DNA from: Marinobacterium sp.
Lineage (GTDB): Bacteria > Pseudomonadota > Gammaproteobacteria > Pseudomonadales > Balneatricaceae
Direction of reading: 5' to 3'
DNA: 64,000 bases
NCBI GenBank assembly: GCA_030602245.1
Contig: JAUWAC010000012.1
Location: forward strand, 1-64,000
This document shows, in pieces, positions 39,964 through 51,211 of the stretch (position 1 is its first letter; each line of letters starts with the position of its first letter). A program made the translations under genes and the position numbers. Below the pieces are notes generated by a model that ran no database searches, was not told the DNA's origin, and saw only the letters and a list, made by a program, of their open reading frames with translations.

Positions 39964-41466
39964 TCATAGCGGCGCCCACTGCCCCCGAAACATCAGCGCC
40001 TCCAGCAGGTGCGTCTCCTGCACATCAGGACTCTGCTCCAGATCCGCCAGCGTTCGCGCCACCCTTAACAGACGATGGCAGGCCCGGGCCGAAATATGAT
40101 GCCGCGCCATGACCTGCGCCAGCAGGGTGCGTGCCGACGCCGGCAGCACGCAGTGCCGCTCCAGCTCGGCGCCTGCCAGATCCCGATTGACGCAGCCCTG
40201 TCGCGCCAGCTGCTGCGCCTGTGCCGCCATCACCCGCGCCCGCACCACGTCGCTGGACTCGGCCGGGGCAGCGGGTGTCAGCAGCTCCTGCGGGCTCAGC
40301 GCCGGCACACTCAGCTGCAGGTCGATCCGATCCAGCAGCGGCCCCGAAATACGCTGCTGATAGCGCTGAATCTGCTCGGGTGAGCACTGGCAGCGCTCGG
40401 TACCGTCAGCGTGGTAGCCGCAGGGGCAGGGGTTCATCGCAGCCACCAGCTGGAAACGGGCCGGATAGCGGGTGGAGCGTGCCGCCCGGGAAATCAGGAT
40501 CTCGCCGGTTTCCAGCGGTTCGCGCAGCACCTCCAGCACCCGGCGCGGAAACTCCGGCAGCTCATCGAGGAACAGCACGCCCTGATGGGACAGCGAGATT
40601 TCCCCCGGCCGTGGCCGACCGCCGCCGCCCACCAGCGCCACCGCCGATGCGGTATGGTGCGGTGTGCGAAACGGCCGCTGCCCGGCGCAGATCGCCTCGA
40701 CCGGCAGCCCGGCGACCGAATGCACCGCGGCGACGGCAAGGCGCTCCTGCTGCGACAGCGGCGGCAGCAGTCCGGGCAAGCGCGCCGCCAGCATGCTTTT
40801 GCCACTGCCCGGTGGCCCGTGCAGCAGCAGATTATGCTGCCCGGCCGCCGCGACCTCGAGCGCCCGGCGCGCCTGCAGCTGCCCCCGCACATCGCACAGA
40901 TCCGGCATCCCGGCCCGCTCTGCCGACACGGGACGTGGCCGATGCGGGCACAGACGTTCGCCGCCACGCAGATGTTCGCACAGCTGCAGCAGATGGCTGA
41001 CCGCCAATACCTCGGTCCCCGCCAGTGCGGCTTCATCCGCATTGTCGGCCGGCGCGATCAGTGCACGCCCCGCTCTGGTGCAGGCAACCGACACCGGCAG
41101 TGCGCCGGTCACCGCGCGCACGCTGCCGGACAGCGCCAGCTCACCGATCACCTCGTAGTGATCAAGACTGTCGACCTTGAGCTGGCCCGAAGCCAGCAGG
41201 ATGCCGAGCGCAATCGGCAGATCGTAGCGCCCACCCTCCTTGGGCAGGTCGGCCGGTGCAAGATTGATCGTGATGCGACGTTGCGGAAAATCGAAGCCGG
41301 CGGTGATCAGCGCACTGCGCACCCGCTCACGGCTTTCCTTTACGGCGGTTTCCGGCAACCCGACGATCGACAGCGAGGGCAGTCCGCCGGAGAGATGGAC
41401 CTCGACAGCCACAGCCGGCGCTTCGACGCCGAGCTGGGCCCGGGTGTGGATAATGGCTAGCGACAT
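39964..41466 (-). CDS. comM: ComM/YifB AAA ATPase
   Basis: 500 residues. N-terminal Lon-protease-like fold (LSIVGLPETAVKESRERVRS), Mg-chelatase-type AAA+ core with Walker A HGPPGSGKSMLAARLPG, Walker B GVLFLDELPEFPR, and a zinc-ribbon-like insertion (NPCPCGYHADGTERCQC). ComM is a hexameric helicase that promotes branch migration during natural transformation; the family is also present in non-competent species. C-terminal Mg-chelatase domain ends MFRGQWAPL. Follows ubiK on the same strand. Confidence 0.93.
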   Translation of the reverse strand: MSLAIIHTRAQLGVEAPAVAVEVHLSGGLPSLSIVGLPETAVKESRERVRSALITAGFDFPQRRITINLAPADLPKEGGRYDLPIALGILLASGQLKVDSLDHYEVIGELALSGSVRAVTGALPVSVACTRAGRALIAPADNADEAALAGTEVLAVSHLLQLCEHLRGGERLCPHRPRPVSAERAGMPDLCDVRGQLQARRALEVAAAGQHNLLLHGPPGSGKSMLAARLPGLLPPLSQQERLAVAAVHSVAGLPVEAICAGQRPFRTPHHTASAVALVGGGGRPRPGEISLSHQGVLFLDELPEFPRRVLEVLREPLETGEILISRAARSTRYPARFQLVAAMNPCPCGYHADGTERCQCSPEQIQRYQQRISGPLLDRIDLQLSVPALSPQELLTPAAPAESSDVVRARVMAAQAQQLARQGCVNRDLAGAELERHCVLPASARTLLAQVMARHHISARACHRLLRVARTLADLEQSPDVQETHLLEALMFRGQWAPL

Positions 41467-41498
41467 GACTCCGTCCCTGGGTCATGGCGGCGCAAGTG

Positions 41499-41786
41499 TT
41501 ACTCGGCCGCGTTATCGGAGGCCGGGGCCGGAGTGTCCGGCCCGGTCTTGTTCTGTTCCAGTTCAGCAACGCGCTGCTCAAGCGTTTCGACCAGCTCGCG
41601 GGTGCGCGCCAGCACGGCGCTCTGAGCATCGAATTCATCCCGCGTGACCAGATCCAGTCGCGCGAAGGTGCTCTGCACTACGCTGCGAATCTGCTGCTGC
41701 ATCTCGCGCTGGCCGGGCAGTTCCGGCGCGCCCTCGAACAGCTGGCTGAACTGGTGGGTAAGAGTGTCTATCAGTTTCTGGCGCAT
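41499..41786 (-). CDS. ubiK: Ubiquinone biosynthesis accessory factor UbiK
   Basis: 95 residues, BMFP/YqiC family: amphipathic N-terminus (LIDTLTHQFSQLFEG) and a C-terminal coiled coil (LARTRELVETLEQRVAELEQ). UbiK forms trimers with UbiJ and supports the soluble ubiquinone-making complex. It lies 32 bp before comM in the same direction, matching the order in pseudomonads. The tail after residue 80 is polar and disordered. Confidence 0.93.
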   Translation of the reverse strand: MRQKLIDTLTHQFSQLFEGAPELPGQREMQQQIRSVVQSTFARLDLVTRDEFDAQSAVLARTRELVETLEQRVAELEQNKTGPDTPAPASDNAAE

Positions 41787-41879
41787 CTGGTGGCAGCTCC
41801 CGTTCGGGCTCGATCGATTCTGCCTGCACTATACCGTTGAACCGTGTTTCTGTCAGTGATCCAGCCGCCATCACACCCG

Positions 41880-41913
41880 TGCACCATAAACAGGCATGCC
41901 CTATATCAGTGCA
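41880..41913. promoter_or_regulatory. Two abutting NtrC-like sites upstream of glnK
   Basis: Compared with TGCACY-N5-GGTGCA: TGCACC-N5-CAGGCA (41880-41896) on the plus strand, first half perfect, second half 3 of 6; and TGCACT-N5-AGGGCA (41913-41897) on the minus strand, second half 4 of 6. They lie about 100-130 bp upstream of the sigma-54 promoter, a normal distance for an NtrC enhancer. Confidence 0.5.
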
Positions 41914-42011
41914 CAAAAATCGACCAGTTTCGCCAATCCCGCCCGCCCCAGCGCCTGTTTATTCTGTGTTCAATTATTTTAAGCATATGAAATAAAAGAG
42001 CTTTTCATTAG

Positions 42012-42445
<434 letters not shown>

Positions 42446-42494
42446 TCCATTCCACGTTTCAAGACGCTGCAAGGCCTGATGGAGGGCTAATCCA

Positions 42495-43754
<1,260 letters not shown>

Positions 43755-43777
43755 TCCCGACCCGGTAACGGGAACGC

Positions 43778-43801
43778 GAGGGAGCCCTGACGGGCTCCCT
43801 C
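43778..43801 (+). terminator. Terminator after amtB
   Basis: GAGGGAGCCC (43778-43787), loop TGAC, GGGCTCCCTC (43792-43801), then TTTGCGTTTT. Strong stem, interrupted T-run, so some read-through to the second P-II gene is possible. Confidence 0.75.
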
Positions 43802-43862
43802 TTTGCGTTTTCAGCCGCGCCTGCTGCGCGCGCCTGCTGCGTATGCGTAAGTCCATGATTGA

Positions 43863-44285
<423 letters not shown>

Positions 44286-44323
44286 ACAGCGCCGGCTCGC
44301 AGGGAACGCAACACTGGATCAAC

Positions 44324-44355
44324 GCAATATTGCAGCCATTTGGCTGCAATATTGC
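44324..44355. repeat. Perfect 15-bp inverted repeat, 2-nt loop
   Basis: GCAATATTGCAGCCA (44324-44338), TT, TGGCTGCAATATTGC (44341-44355). Each arm begins or ends with the smaller palindrome GCAATATTGC. It lies between the second P-II gene and the PAS-GGDEF-EAL gene. As RNA it would be a strong hairpin, but the following ACTTTGAACC is not a convincing U-tract. Confidence 0.8.
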
Positions 44356-44411
44356 ACTTTGAACCGGGTTTGTTAGGATCGAGTGACGGCCATTTATCTG
44401 CGAGCAGTTGA

Positions 44412-46484
44412 GTGACATCCAAAGAACAAGAAACCCCGGCGCCCTCGGTTCGACTCGCCGATACGGGCAGCCCCATCGAAGCACTTGCCACCTCCCCCGT
44501 CGCGGCCTGCCTGCTCGACGCACAGGGCCACTGCATCGAGGCCAACCCCGCGTTTCTGACCCTGATTCCCGGCTTTGACGAGTGCGGTCCGCGCGATAGC
44601 CTGCTCCACAGCGAACAGGCAGCACAGCTGCTGGGCAGCCTCAAGGCCCTGACCGCCGGCACCCTCTCCTGCCAGACGCTGCAACACTACCGCATTCAGC
44701 ACGATGGCTGTGCCTGGGAACTGCAGCTGCACCTGTCGGCAGTGCCGACGGCGGGTGGCGCAGACGGGGGGCGGGTACTGGCACTGGTGCAGGATGACAG
44801 CGGTCAGCGCCAGCGCGATCTGGAGCTGAAGCAGCTGACCAACGCGGTCGAAAACAGCGGCAGCGCCATCGTCATCACCGATGCCGATGGCTCGATCCAG
44901 TACGTCAACACACGCTTCACCGACATCACCGGTTACAGCCTCAACGAGGTCATCGGACGACAGCCGTCGTTCCTCAAGTCCGGCAACACGCCGCGCGAGG
45001 TGTATGACGAGCTCTGGTCCACGATCCGCCGTCACCACAAATGGCGCGGCACCCTGCACAACCGCCGCAAGGATGGCAGTTACTACTGGAGCCTGCAGTC
45101 GATCTCGCCGATCCTCGACGAGAACGGCACGCTGACCAATATCGTTTCGGTCAGTGACGACATCACGCAGATCAAGGAACACCAGCAGCAGATGGAGCGG
45201 CTGGCGTTCTTCGATCCGCTGACGGACCTTGGTAACCGGCGCCACTTCCGCGACCAGCTCGAGGAGCTGCTGCGCGCCCGCAGCGACCATATCAGCGCCC
45301 TGCTGCTGCTCGATCTGGACCATTTCAAGAAGATCAACGACACCATGGGGCACGAGGCGGGCGATACCCTGCTGCGCACCGTGGCCAACCGGCTGCGCTT
45401 CTGCATCAACGCCCCGCACTCGGTGTACCGGCTCGGGGGCGACGAGTTCACGGTACTGCTGACCGATCTCAATTCGATCGACCGCATCCGCGACTATGCC
45501 GACGACATCATCGAGCTGCTGGCCCAACCGCTCGATATCGGCACGCACCAGATGCAGGTGACCGTCAGCATCGGCATCACGCTGATTGGCATCGATGCGA
45601 TGGACGTCAGCAGCCTGCTGCGCAATGCCGATCTGGCGATGTATCGCGCCAGGCATGTCGGCCGCAACACCTATCAGTTCTACAGCCCGGAGATGAATGC
45701 CGAGGCACGCCGGGCGCTGACGCTGGAGCACGACCTGCGCCAGGCGCTGGACCGCCGCGAATTGCAGCTGGTGTACCAGCCGCAGATCGACCTGCACAGT
45801 GGCCAGATGGTCGGCATGGAAGCGCTGCTGCGCTGGCACCATCCGATCGAGGGCGCGATCTCGCCGGTGGAATTCATCCCGATGGCCGAAGAAACCGGCC
45901 TCATCATCCCGATCGGACGCTGGGTACTGGCGCAGGCCTGCCGCGACGCACAGCGCGTACGTGCGGCGCTGAACAGGCCGTTGCGCGTGGCGGTTAACCT
46001 GTCGGCCCGCCAGTTCGACGACCTTGGCCTTGAGCAGATGGTCCGCACCTGTCTGGCGGACACCGGGCTGCCGGCCGAGGCGCTGGAGCTGGAGATCACC
46101 GAGGGGCTGATGATGGAGAACTTCGAAACCTCGATGACGGTCCTCAGTCAGCTCAAGCGCGCCGGCGTCACGCTGGCGATCGACGACTTCGGCACCGGCT
46201 ATTCATCGCTCAGCTACCTGAAGAAAATGCCGGTCCATGTGCTCAAGATCGACCGCTCCTTCGTGCAGGACATACCGGATGACCGTGACGATCTGGCGAT
46301 CACCTCCACCATCATCCTGATGGCACGCCAGCTGGGATTGCAGGTACTGGCCGAGGGTATCGAAACCGAGGAGCAGCGCCAGTTCCTGCTCGCATCGGGC
46401 TGCCGTGTCGGTCAGGGATTCCTGTTCGACCGCCCCCTGCCGCTGCCGGAACTGCTCAAACGCTACGGCCCGGCACCGGTCTGA
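44412..46484 (+). CDS. PAS-PAS-GGDEF-EAL c-di-GMP enzyme
   Basis: 690 residues from a GTG at 44412 (weak ribosome binding site). Two PAS domains: a divergent one at about 20-130 and a clear one at about 140-250 ([20 protein letters not shown], typical [10 protein letters not shown]). Then GGDEF (342-346, intact) and EAL (470-472, intact) with [16 protein letters not shown]. No membrane segment, so cytoplasmic. Both catalytic motifs are present. The first PAS has the sequence [20 protein letters not shown]. Ligand or cofactor unknown. Confidence 0.92.
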   Translation: MTSKEQETPAPSVRLADTGSPIEALATSPVAACLLDAQGHCIEANPAFLTLIPGFDECGPRDSLLHSEQAAQLLGSLKALTAGTLSCQTLQHYRIQHDGCAWELQLHLSAVPTAGGADGGRVLALVQDDSGQRQRDLELKQLTNAVENSGSAIVITDADGSIQYVNTRFTDITGYSLNEVIGRQPSFLKSGNTPREVYDELWSTIRRHHKWRGTLHNRRKDGSYYWSLQSISPILDENGTLTNIVSVSDDITQIKEHQQQMERLAFFDPLTDLGNRRHFRDQLEELLRARSDHISALLLLDLDHFKKINDTMGHEAGDTLLRTVANRLRFCINAPHSVYRLGGDEFTVLLTDLNSIDRIRDYADDIIELLAQPLDIGTHQMQVTVSIGITLIGIDAMDVSSLLRNADLAMYRARHVGRNTYQFYSPEMNAEARRALTLEHDLRQALDRRELQLVYQPQIDLHSGQMVGMEALLRWHHPIEGAISPVEFIPMAEETGLIIPIGRWVLAQACRDAQRVRAALNRPLRVAVNLSARQFDDLGLEQMVRTCLADTGLPAEALELEITEGLMMENFETSMTVLSQLKRAGVTLAIDDFGTGYSSLSYLKKMPVHVLKIDRSFVQDIPDDRDDLAITSTIILMARQLGLQVLAEGIETEEQRQFLLASGCRVGQGFLFDRPLPLPELLKRYGPAPV

Positions 46485-46696
46485 CGCCTGCTGCGGCGCA
46501 ATACGCTTTCCACATCAGGCCGAGCCTCACCTGTAGACTATAACCTGCTGTTTTAAAACGATAATACAGAAAACAACCACGCCACACCCCCATCCTGTCC
46601 AGAGAGTTATCCACAGCTCAGGCGCTCGTTTTGGACATCCGCCGGCAGTGAACAGGTCTACACTGATGGAAAGAGCCGCCGTGGAGAGGGATCAAC

Positions 46697-47746
46697 ATGC
46701 TCGTGGTCAGACCGATCGAACACCGGGACCTGGATCTCCTGCACCGGATCGCCATCGAATCCGGTCCCGGCTTCACCTCGCTGCCGGATGACGCCGAATT
46801 CCTTGCCCGCAAGATCGACCAGTCCGTCACCGCGCTGCAACGGCCCCAGGCCCCGCCGGGGCCGGAAACCTATCTGTTCGTGCTTGAGGACAGCCGCACC
46901 GGCGAGGTCGCCGGTACCTGCGGTATCGCCGCCGCGGTCGGGCTCGACATGCCGTTCTACCACTACCATATCGGTACCATCGTGCACTCATCGCGCGAGC
47001 TAGGCGTGTATAACGAGTTCAAGACGCTGAATCTGTGTAACGACTACACCGGCAGTGCCGAGCTGTGCACGCTCTACCTGCGCCCCGGCTGGCGCCAGGG
47101 CGGCAACGGCAACCTGCTGTCACGCTGCCGCTTCCTGTTCATGGCCGAGCACCCGCAGCGCTTCGGCGAACGGGTCATCGCGGAGATGCGCGGTTTCACC
47201 GACGAGCGCCACACCAACCCCTTCTGGGAGGGACTGGGACGCCGCTTTTTCTCGATGGATTATGATCAGGCCGACTACCTGACCGGTGCCGGTAACAAGG
47301 TATTTATCGCCGAACTGATGCCGACGCACTCGATCTACATCCACCTGCTGCCGGCCGATGCACAGGCGATTATCGGCAAGGTACACCCCAACACCGAGCC
47401 CGCCTGTCGGATGTTGCAGAAAGAGGGTTTTCGCTTCGAAAACTATGTCGATATCTTCGATGCCGGCCCGACACTGGCGGCGCGTCAGGAAAACATCCGC
47501 GCCATCACCCAGAGCCGGCGCGTGAAAGTGCAGATCAGTGCACAGCCGGAGATTGGTGAAAAGAGTGGCGAGAGCCATCAGTTCCTGATCGCGAACACCC
47601 GCACCACCGGCTTTCGCTGCACCGTCACACAGCTCAGGCCCGGTCGCTCACAGGTGCGCCTGACGCCTGCGCTGGCCGATCTGCTCGGCGTAGACGATGG
47701 CGACCTCGTGCGGGTCGTGTCGATGCGCCGCCGCGCACCGCTTTAA
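46697..47746 (+). CDS. astA: Arginine N-succinyltransferase
   Basis: 349 residues. AstA/AruG family: MLVVRPIEHRDLDLLHRIA, SELCTLYLRPG-type segment ELCTLYLRPGWRQGGNG, and EMRGFTDERHTNPFWEGLG. It transfers succinyl from succinyl-CoA to arginine, the first step of the AST pathway. The usual astCADBE/aruCFGDB partners are absent nearby. A single subunit rather than the AruF/AruG pair seen in pseudomonads. 3' end overlaps the convergent sensor kinase gene by 4 bp. Confidence 0.9.
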   Translation: MLVVRPIEHRDLDLLHRIAIESGPGFTSLPDDAEFLARKIDQSVTALQRPQAPPGPETYLFVLEDSRTGEVAGTCGIAAAVGLDMPFYHYHIGTIVHSSRELGVYNEFKTLNLCNDYTGSAELCTLYLRPGWRQGGNGNLLSRCRFLFMAEHPQRFGERVIAEMRGFTDERHTNPFWEGLGRRFFSMDYDQADYLTGAGNKVFIAELMPTHSIYIHLLPADAQAIIGKVHPNTEPACRMLQKEGFRFENYVDIFDAGPTLAARQENIRAITQSRRVKVQISAQPEIGEKSGESHQFLIANTRTTGFRCTVTQLRPGRSQVRLTPALADLLGVDDGDLVRVVSMRRRAPL

Positions 47747-49086
47747 CCGGCCCGCACGCGGTTGGGTTCGATCAGCCGCGCCGGCAGCCGGATCATCGCT
47801 TCCAGCCCCCCGTCCGGGTGGTTGCGCAGCTTCAGCGTACCGCCCAGACGCTCAGTGGCGCGGCGCACGATACTCAGCCCCAGGCCAAAGCCATCCTGCT
47901 GCTGCGTACGCCCGCGCGTAAACGGCTCGGTCAGGCGGCCAAGCAACGCCTCCGGAACCCCCGGTCCCTCGTCGCGAACCCACAGCAGCAGCTCCCGCCG
48001 TTCGGTCAGGCGCGCGCCGAGGTGTACGGGTGCCTCGACCGGGGTGTACTTGAGCGCGTTACTGATCAGGTTATCCAGCGCCCGGCGCAACAGATCCTCA
48101 TTGGCGCGCAGCTGCAAGGATTCAGGTTCGACACTGACATCCAGCACCCGCTCGGGCTGGGTAAAGCCAACATCGCCGGCGATGGCGTCGAATAGTTCGC
48201 CCAGCGCAAAGGGCGGCCCCTCCACCGCGGTCTGATCCAGCCGCGACAGGGACAGGATCTCGGCGATCAGACTGTCCAGCTGCTCGCATTCGTGGTTGAT
48301 GCGCTGTGCCGTGGCATCGCCCGCACCGAGTTTCTGCTCCGCCAGACCGGCCGCCACCTGCAGCCGCGCCAGCGGTGCGCGCAGTTCATGTGACACATCC
48401 TGCAACAGCCGCTGCTGCGCCGTCAGCGTCTCCTCGACATAGCCCGCCATCTGGTTGAACTCTCGCGACAGCTCGCCGATCTCGTCGCGCCGGGCACTGA
48501 GCCGGTTGTCGGCACGACTGCTGAGGTTCTGGTGGTGGTACAGCTCCTGCGCATGGCGACACAGCTGATTGATCGGGCGCACGATCAGCCAGCTCAGCAG
48601 CAGGCTCGCCAGTGCCGACACCAGCAGCACCAGTACCGCCTGCATCGAGACCAGAAAACCGAGCAGGCGCTTGAGGTAGATCCCCTCCTGGGGCGGTGGC
48701 ACCAACAGCTCCAGCGGTTTGCCACCGAGGGTTTCGACGCTGAACCGCACCATCCGCCCCGGTGGCGGAGGCGACGCATCGGGGCCAAGAATCACCCGAC
48801 CGGTCGTCGGATCGACGATCCACAGCGGCATCAGCCGCTCCTTATGGCGATGCTTGTGTTCACGATCATCGTCATCCTTGTCACGACGACCATATACCGC
48901 CTCGCCACGGGCCTGGCGCTCCAGCATCAGGCTCGCCTGCGCACGGGCACGGGTTTCCAGCAGTTCCAGACTCTGCCGTCGTTCAGCCACTTCCAGCACG
49001 CCAAGCACGGCAATGCCGGTACCGGCGGCACTGATCAGCCAGATGACCAGAAAGATCTTCCAGAACAGCTTGCGATACCACTTCAT
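47743..49086 (-). CDS. cpxA: CpxA-like sensor histidine kinase with His/Asp-rich sensor segment
   Basis: 447 residues. TM1 about 10-30; periplasmic part about 31-140; TM2 about 143-168; HAMP about 169-222; phosphoacceptor His233 in LLQDVSHELRAPL; N box NLISNALKYTP; DEGPGVP and GFGLGLSIV ATP-binding boxes. The periplasmic part contains DKDDDDREHKHRH (residues 69-81), a run suited to metal binding that I do not recall in E. coli CpxA. Start ATG overlaps the regulator stop (ATGA), so the pair is co-translated. Confidence 0.9.
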   Translation of the reverse strand: MKWYRKLFWKIFLVIWLISAAGTGIAVLGVLEVAERRQSLELLETRARAQASLMLERQARGEAVYGRRDKDDDDREHKHRHKERLMPLWIVDPTTGRVILGPDASPPPPGRMVRFSVETLGGKPLELLVPPPQEGIYLKRLLGFLVSMQAVLVLLVSALASLLLSWLIVRPINQLCRHAQELYHHQNLSSRADNRLSARRDEIGELSREFNQMAGYVEETLTAQQRLLQDVSHELRAPLARLQVAAGLAEQKLGAGDATAQRINHECEQLDSLIAEILSLSRLDQTAVEGPPFALGELFDAIAGDVGFTQPERVLDVSVEPESLQLRANEDLLRRALDNLISNALKYTPVEAPVHLGARLTERRELLLWVRDEGPGVPEALLGRLTEPFTRGRTQQQDGFGLGLSIVRRATERLGGTLKLRNHPDGGLEAMIRLPARLIEPNRVRAG

Positions 49087-49793
49087 GGCAGCTCCCGCAC
49101 AAACTGATACCCCTGCCCGCGCACGGTCTTGATCAGCTCGCCATCGATCAGCGCTGCCAGCTTCTGGCGCACCCGACTGACATGCACATCCAGCGCACGG
49201 TCATAGGCGGTGAGCTTGCGATGCAGCACCAGCTCCGTCAGCTGCTCTTTGCTCATGACCCGCCCGGCGTTCTGCATCAGGTAAGCCAGTACGTTGAACT
49301 CCGCACTGGTCAGCTCGACCGGCTCACCGGCCGCGCGTACCTCACGGGTGCCCGGATCCAGCTCGATCCCGCACAGGGTGACCGGATGCACCGGGAACAG
49401 ACGGTTTTCTGCCGGTGCCGCGGGCGCCGCCCGGCGCAGCACGGCCCGGATGCGGGCCAGCAGCTCGCGCGGATTGCAGGGCTTGCCGAGATAGTCATCG
49501 GCTCCCATCTCCAGCCCGAGGATACGGTCGATCTCATCACCCCGGCCGGTCAGCATGATCACTGGCGTGCGGATGCGCGGGCGCAGTTGCTGCAACAGCT
49601 CAAGACCGCTGGCACCGGGCATCTGAATATCGAGAATCAGCAGATCCCACTGTTCACTGCCCTCAAGTCGCGCCACCGCCGCTTCCGCGCTGTGCACCGC
49701 TGCCACCCGGTAGCCCTCATGGCTCAGATAGTCCGACAACAGCTGACACAGCGCGTCGTCGTCATCGATGATCAACAGCTTCTCGCCGCTCAT
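49083..49793 (-). CDS. cpxR: CpxR-like OmpR-family response regulator
   Basis: 236 residues. Receiver domain with acidic pocket IIDDDD (9-13), phosphoacceptor Asp55 (LLILDIQMPG) and Lys104 (YLGKPC); C-terminal winged helix (ELTSAEFNVLAYLMQN, then RALDVHVSRVRQKL). The NPRELLARIRAVLRR linker is typical. Upstream lies a CpxR-type box and, divergent, a CpxP/Spy-like gene, which supports the Cpx name over other OmpR types. Confidence 0.9.
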   Translation of the reverse strand: MSGEKLLIIDDDDALCQLLSDYLSHEGYRVAAVHSAEAAVARLEGSEQWDLLILDIQMPGASGLELLQQLRPRIRTPVIMLTGRGDEIDRILGLEMGADDYLGKPCNPRELLARIRAVLRRAAPAAPAENRLFPVHPVTLCGIELDPGTREVRAAGEPVELTSAEFNVLAYLMQNAGRVMSKEQLTELVLHRKLTAYDRALDVHVSRVRQKLAALIDGELIKTVRGQGYQFVRELP

Positions 49794-49855
49794 CCGTTTC
49801 TCCGTCGTTTCGCTTTATATCCATAGTAAAAGGTTCGGTACCGGCTTTGGCAGCC

Positions 49856-49870
49856 TTTACCAAACTTTAC
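49856..49870 (-). promoter_or_regulatory. CpxR-type box between cpxR and cpxP-like gene
   Basis: On the minus strand: GTAAAGTTTGGTAAA, a perfect GTAAA-N5-GTAAA tandem, the Enterobacteria CpxR consensus. It lies 63 bp before the cpxR start and 75 bp before the cpxP-like start, so it could control both genes. Confidence 0.8.
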
Positions 49871-49944
49871 GCCGCCCTAACCCAACTTAGCGTGGTCCGC
49901 CGCCATACTGCACTCAACAACAGCGAGATCTGAGGAGAGTTCAC

Positions 49945-50418
49945 ATGCGCACGACCACTTTTCGTAAACTGGTAACCGGCGCCGTCGCCGCCACCATCCT
50001 GACCGGCGCGACCGCCGGTATCGCTCTGGCCCATGATCGCGGCGATGAACGCCACGAACGCATGGCCCGGGTGCTCGAGCTGAGCGACGAGCAACAGGCA
50101 CAGCTGCAGCAGCTCTGGTCTGAGCGTCGCGAGGCGATGCTGGAACGCCGGGATGAGCGTGGCGGCAAGGGTATGGCGCTCGGCGCGCTGGATCCGACGG
50201 CCGACAACTTCGATGCCGAGGTGGAAAAGCTGATTGCCGATGCACAGGCACGCGTCGCCGAGCGGATCCAGGCACAGGCGGAAATGAAGCGGAAAATGAG
50301 CGAGATTCTGACACCGGAACAGCGTGAGAAATGGCAGGCCATGATGGCCGAGCGCGGCGAACGCGGTGAGCACGGCTTTGGCAAGCACCACGGCAAGAAG
50401 GACCGTGACTGCCGCTGA
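49945..50418 (+). CDS. cpxP: CpxP/Spy-family periplasmic protein
   Basis: 157 residues; signal peptide about 1-29 (TAGIALA-HDRGD). Two Spy/CpxP motifs: LELSDEQQAQLQQLW (a variant LTxxQ) and ILTPEQREKWQ (canonical LTxxQ). The rest is a charged helix. Spy and CpxP are periplasmic chaperones and negative feedback elements of envelope-stress signalling. The tail GEHGFGKHHGKKDRDC is His-rich and ends near a cysteine, suggesting a metal link shared with the sensor kinase. ATG follows GAGGAG. Confidence 0.87.
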   Translation: MRTTTFRKLVTGAVAATILTGATAGIALAHDRGDERHERMARVLELSDEQQAQLQQLWSERREAMLERRDERGGKGMALGALDPTADNFDAEVEKLIADAQARVAERIQAQAEMKRKMSEILTPEQREKWQAMMAERGERGEHGFGKHHGKKDRDCR

Positions 50419-50456
50419 TCACGCCTGAACAGCGGTCAGACACAACACGCAGAAAC

Positions 50457-50487
50457 AAAAAGAGAGTGCCGCTGCACTCTCTTTTTT
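50457..50487. terminator. Shared terminator between cpxP-like gene and trmB
   Basis: AAAAAGAGAGTGC (50457-50469), loop CGCT, GCACTCTCTTTTT (50474-50486) plus one T. Suits both converging genes. Confidence 0.9.
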
Positions 50488-50505
50488 ATGCCTGCAGAAC
50501 GCCGA

Positions 50506-51204
50506 TCATGCGATACGTTCGAAGATCAGATCCCAGACCCCATGGCCGAGTTTTTCGCCGCGGCGCTGAAACTTGGTGACGGGACGGAAGTCCGGCTGCG
50601 GTGAGTACTGGCCGTCGCCCGCCGCGTTGCGGTACCCCTCGGCTGCGCTCATCACGTCCATCATGTGCTCGGCGTAGTTTTCCCAGTCCGTCGCCATATG
50701 GAAGGTGCCGCCCGGCTTCAGCTTCTGGCGAATCGTCTGCGCAAACGCAGGCTGCACGATACGCCGCTTGTGGTGACGCTTCTTCGGCCAGGGATCGGGG
50801 AAGAACAGCTGCACGCACTCAAGGCTCTGATCCGGAATACAGCGCGCCAGCACCTCGATCGCGTCCTCGCAATAGACACGAATGTTCTCCAGCCCCTCTT
50901 CCCGGGCACGCGCCAGCAGACGGCCGACACCGGGTGGATGCACCTCAATGCCGATAAAGCCTTTCTCCGGCGCACGACGTGCCATTTCGATCAGCGAATC
51001 GCCCATGCCGAAGCCGATCTCGAGCACCACCGGACGCGCGTCGCCAAACAGGGCCTTGAAGTCGACAGGACCGTCGCTCAGTTCCAGCCCGTACAGTGGC
51101 CAGTTCTCCTTCAAGGCCCGTTCCTGCCCTTCGGTCATGCGACCGGCGCGAACGACGAAGCTGCGTACCTGACGCAGCGGACGCTGCTGTTCTGTTTCGC
51201 TCAT
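50506..51204 (-). CDS. trmB: tRNA (guanine-N7)-methyltransferase TrmB
   Basis: 232 residues. SAM-binding [15 protein letters not shown] and the family motif [15 protein letters not shown]. It methylates G46 in the variable loop of tRNAs. ATG at 51204 (MSETEQQRP) was chosen; the frame extends upstream into thiG. It lies 7 bp after thiG, likely one transcript, the order known from Pseudomonas. Confidence 0.95.
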   Translation of the reverse strand: MSETEQQRPLRQVRSFVVRAGRMTEGQERALKENWPLYGLELSDGPVDFKALFGDARPVVLEIGFGMGDSLIEMARRAPEKGFIGIEVHPPGVGRLLARAREEGLENIRVYCEDAIEVLARCIPDQSLECVQLFFPDPWPKKRHHKRRIVQPAFAQTIRQKLKPGGTFHMATDWENYAEHMMDVMSAAEGYRNAAGDGQYSPQPDFRPVTKFQRRGEKLGHGVWDLIFERIA

Positions 51205-51211
51205 GCCTGCC

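Noticed and set aside
46607-46615. A perfect DnaA box TTATCCACA upstream of astA (and one inside the DUF4154 gene near 30780).
   Set aside because: About one such 9-mer is expected by chance in 64 kb, and neither is clustered or near origin-type genes.
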